The notes beneath the pieces were generated by a model that did no database searches, was not told where the DNA came from, and worked only from the letters and a program-made list of their open reading frames with translations. Below, piece after piece: positions 62,005 through 64,000 of a stretch of 64,000 bases of DNA. The position numbers and the translations under genes are program-made. Within the stretch, counting starts at the first letter, position 1. Each line of letters begins with the position of its first letter. This DNA comes from DATAGF01 sp963819845 (GTDB lineage: Bacteria > Actinomycetota > Thermoleophilia > Miltoncostaeales > Miltoncostaeaceae), in NCBI GenBank assembly GCA_963819845.1, contig CAWFXQ010000012.1, positions 320,991 to 384,990 on the forward strand, written 5' to 3'.

Positions 62005-62642
62005 CCGAGACCGGCCTCATCATCGCGGAGGTCATCTTCCTCGTGCTGCTGTACGCCTTCGTGTGGGCCGTCGTGCGCAGCGCCGGCCGTCAGCTCAGCG
62101 GGTCGCCGACGCCGCCGCCGCCCCCCGCCGCCGCCCCGGCGCCCGAGGCGGCGGCGGCCGCCCCGCGGCGCGAGCCCGCGATGGCCGCCGCGCCCGTCGC
62201 CGTGCCCGAGGCGCCCGCGGCCGCGCCCCTGCCCCCGCCGGTCGAGCTGCCCGAGGCGGCGACCGTCCCCGCGGCCGGCGCCGCCGCGGCCGAGGACCTC
62301 ACCGATCCCGCAGAGCAGGACGGCGGGCGCCTCGACCTGGCGGCCAACCTCGACCCCCGCCTGGTGGTCGAGTCGTCCCCGGACCTCGAGGCCGGCCGGG
62401 TGATCCCCCTTGCGGGCGGCCTCACCATCGGGCGCTCCGAGGCGGCCGACATCACCCTGGCCGACCAGTTCGTCTCCCACATGCACGCGCAGATCACCCT
62501 CCGCGGCGCGTACCACTTCGTGGTCAACCTCGGCTCGACCAACGGCACCTTCCTGAACGACCGGCGCATCGCGAGCGACGCCCAGCTCAAGGTGCGCGAC
62601 ACCCTGCGGATCGGCCAGAGCATCCTCCGCTACGAGGAGTAG
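62001..62642 (+). CDS. fhaB: FhaB-like protein (TM + FHA)
   Basis: 213 aa, overlapping fhaA by 4 nt (ATGA). One N-terminal TM helix (about residues 4-24), an Ala/Pro-rich linker, and a C-terminal FHA domain: LTIGRSEAADITLADQFVSH and LGSTNGTFLNDRR. It matches the membrane-anchored FipA/FhaB type that links Ser/Thr phosphorylation to cell division and wall growth. PP2C phosphatase follows 5 nt later. Confidence 0.9.
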   Translation: MTETGLIIAEVIFLVLLYAFVWAVVRSAGRQLSGSPTPPPPPAAAPAPEAAAAAPRREPAMAAAPVAVPEAPAAAPLPPPVELPEAATVPAAGAAAAEDLTDPAEQDGGRLDLAANLDPRLVVESSPDLEAGRVIPLAGGLTIGRSEAADITLADQFVSHMHAQITLRGAYHFVVNLGSTNGTFLNDRRIASDAQLKVRDTLRIGQSILRYEE

Positions 62643-62647
62643 ACCGG

Positions 62648-63964
62648 ATGGAGATGGGCCCCGAGGGCGCCGCGGGCGGCGAGCTGGCCCTGGTCGAGCT
62701 GGCCGACCTGTCCGACACCGGACGCGTGCGCCGGCACAACGAGGACCGCTCGCTCGGGCGCCCCCCCGTGATCGCGGTGGCCGACGGCATGGGCGGCGCC
62801 AAGGCCGGCGAGATCGCGGCCCAGCTCGCCGTGGAGGAGGTCGCCCGCCTGGAGGAGCCGATCGGGCTCGGCGACGTCCGCGAGGCCGTCGGGCGGGCCA
62901 ACTCCGCCATCCGCCGGATGGCGCGCGACGACCCGGACAAGAGCGGCATGGGGACCACCTTCACGGCCGCCATGCTCGAGGACGGCCGCCTCGACGTCGT
63001 CCACGTGGGCGACTCGCGCGCCTACCTCTGGCGCGACGGGCGCCTGCGGCAGCTCACGGAGGACCACTCGGTGGTCGCCGAGCTGGTGCGCCGCGGCACC
63101 ATCAGCCCGGAGGACGCCGAGCACCACCCCCACCGCAACGTCATCACCCGGGCGCTGGGGGCCGAGCCCGAGGTCGTCGTGGACACCTTCTCCGAGTACC
63201 TGCGCGACGGCGACGTCGTGCTGCTGTGCAGCGACGGACTCTCGTCGTACGTCGCCGAGCCGGAGATCGCCGCCGCGCTGGACGACTCCGTCACGCTCGC
63301 CGACGCGGCCCGGGCCCTGGTGGAGCGCGCGAACCGTGCGGGCGGCACCGACAACGTGACCGTGGTGCTGGCGCGGGTCGGCGTGATCGGCGACGGCCAG
63401 AGCGGCTCCACGGCCGAGGTGCCGCTGATCGACGCCCCCGGGGCGGCGGCGCCCGAGCCGGGCGCGACGGCCGAGATGAAGGTCATCGGCGGCGTGCGCG
63501 GGGCCTCGGGACGCGCGACCGGCGAGGGCGCGAGCCGCCCGCCGCGGGTGCTCGAGAGGGTCCCGCGGCGGCGGCGGGTGCGGTGGCGGCCGGTGCTCGC
63601 GGCGGCGGCGGTCGTGCTCGCCCTCGTGATCGGGGCCGTGGCGTGGATCGCGAGCCGCACCTACTCGGTCGAGGCGGCGCCCGGGGGCAACGTCCAGGTC
63701 GCCCACGGCCTGCCCGTCGACGTCGCCGGCATCGACCTGTCGTCGTCCTGGCAGGAGATCGGGGTCTCGGCCGAGGCCGTGCGCGCGTCCGACCCGGGGG
63801 CGCTGTCGGGGTCGGCCCGCGGGCAGGGCGAGGCCGTCGAGCTGGCGGCCGGCCTGGTGTGGCGATTCGCGATCCCCGAGACCCCGATCGTGCGCACGCC
63901 GGCGCGCGACACCGCGCCGGAGGGCGCGCCCGCCCCGACCGGCGGGGAGCAGGCGCCCGGGTGA
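62648..63964 (+). CDS. pstP: PP2C-family Ser/Thr phosphatase (PstP-like)
   Basis: 438 aa from ATG 62648. PP2C catalytic domain with metal-binding Asp residues in NEDR, VADGMGGAKAGE, VHVGDSRAYLWRDG, LCSDGLSSYV and GGTDNVTVV. One TM helix near residues 310-335 (VLAAAAVVLALVIGAVAWIA), then an extracytoplasmic region of about 100 residues. It reverses phosphorylation by the module's kinase. Its stop overlaps the next start by GTGA. Confidence 0.93.
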   Translation: MEMGPEGAAGGELALVELADLSDTGRVRRHNEDRSLGRPPVIAVADGMGGAKAGEIAAQLAVEEVARLEEPIGLGDVREAVGRANSAIRRMARDDPDKSGMGTTFTAAMLEDGRLDVVHVGDSRAYLWRDGRLRQLTEDHSVVAELVRRGTISPEDAEHHPHRNVITRALGAEPEVVVDTFSEYLRDGDVVLLCSDGLSSYVAEPEIAAALDDSVTLADAARALVERANRAGGTDNVTVVLARVGVIGDGQSGSTAEVPLIDAPGAAAPEPGATAEMKVIGGVRGASGRATGEGASRPPRVLERVPRRRRVRWRPVLAAAAVVLALVIGAVAWIASRTYSVEAAPGGNVQVAHGLPVDVAGIDLSSSWQEIGVSAEAVRASDPGALSGSARGQGEAVELAAGLVWRFAIPETPIVRTPARDTAPEGAPAPTGGEQAPG

Positions 63965-64000
63965 TCTCGCCCCGCACCCGCGAGCTGGGGTTCCTGATCC
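63961..64000 (+). CDS. FtsW/RodA/SpoVE-family protein (partial, 5' end)
   Basis: Only 13 codons from GTG 63961 are in the window (ISPRTRELGFLI), overlapping the pstP stop. The RTRELG start and its place directly after PstP fit FtsW/RodA in the conserved pstP-rodA-pbpA-pknB order of actinobacteria. The call rests mostly on context. Confidence 0.6.
   Translation, partial: MISPRTRELGFLI

Overview
The window is a very GC-rich, densely coded chromosome segment from an actinomycete-like bacterium. Small 4-base ATGA/GTGA gene overlaps, frequent GTG starts, a mycobacterial-type SthA, and a Ser/Thr kinase-FHA-FHA-PP2C-FtsW module all point to Actinomycetota. A deep lineage such as Thermoleophilia is my guess from gene content, not proven by the sequence.

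Layout. 0-5.1 kb (minus strand): aerobic respiration genes, namely cytochrome c oxidase subunits I (cut by the window edge) and II, an MFS exporter, heme O synthase and a tiny two-helix membrane protein. 5.2-10.4 kb (plus): an FAD oxidoreductase, a 163-bp palindromic element, and a complete glycolate oxidase operon glcDEF. 10.5-15.3 kb (minus): a MoxR ATPase/DUF58/VWA/VWA chaperone-like operon behind an HtrA-type protease. 15.3-18.9 kb: a large DEAD/DEAH helicase with an Arg-rich tail, and a LytR_C protein. 19-23.7 kb: a luciferase-like monooxygenase fused to an AMP-forming acyl-CoA ligase, an alpha/beta hydrolase and SthA, all interrupted by single-base indels. 23.7-28.9 kb: a VTT-domain protein, a deazaflavin-dependent reductase, and a zinc uptake operon (SBP, two permeases, ATPase with a His tail) next to a Fur/Zur regulator. 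29-36.2 kb: a holin-X-like protein, two divergent secreted alpha/beta hydrolases, an IS3 stub and a NarL-type two-component system.

36.3-44.9 kb is a stacked integration site at tRNA-Arg(CCT). The intact tRNA (44875-44947) is followed on its 3' side by a perfect 45-bp copy of its 3' half at 41349 and a diverged copy at 36278. These bracket two cargo blocks: ALDH, a small protein and a LuxR-family ATPase regulator; then a GYD protein and two M23/LytM paralogs. No integrase survives.

45-53.7 kb is visibly less GC-rich. It holds secreted or lipoprotein genes, nearly all broken by several single-base indels (beta-propeller-like, FG-GAP-like, excalibur, SNase and others), and a miniature IS481-like element. 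53.8-64 kb returns to core genes: a DMT transporter, BrkB, HNH, pheA, DUF4446, tRNA-Leu(CAG), then the kinase/FHA/phosphatase/FtsW module that controls cell-wall growth and runs off the right edge.

An important caution: many genes, including probable core ones (sthA, brkB, the kinase), carry single 1-nt indels with otherwise well-preserved coding sequence. Local sequencing or assembly error is at least as likely as true decay.
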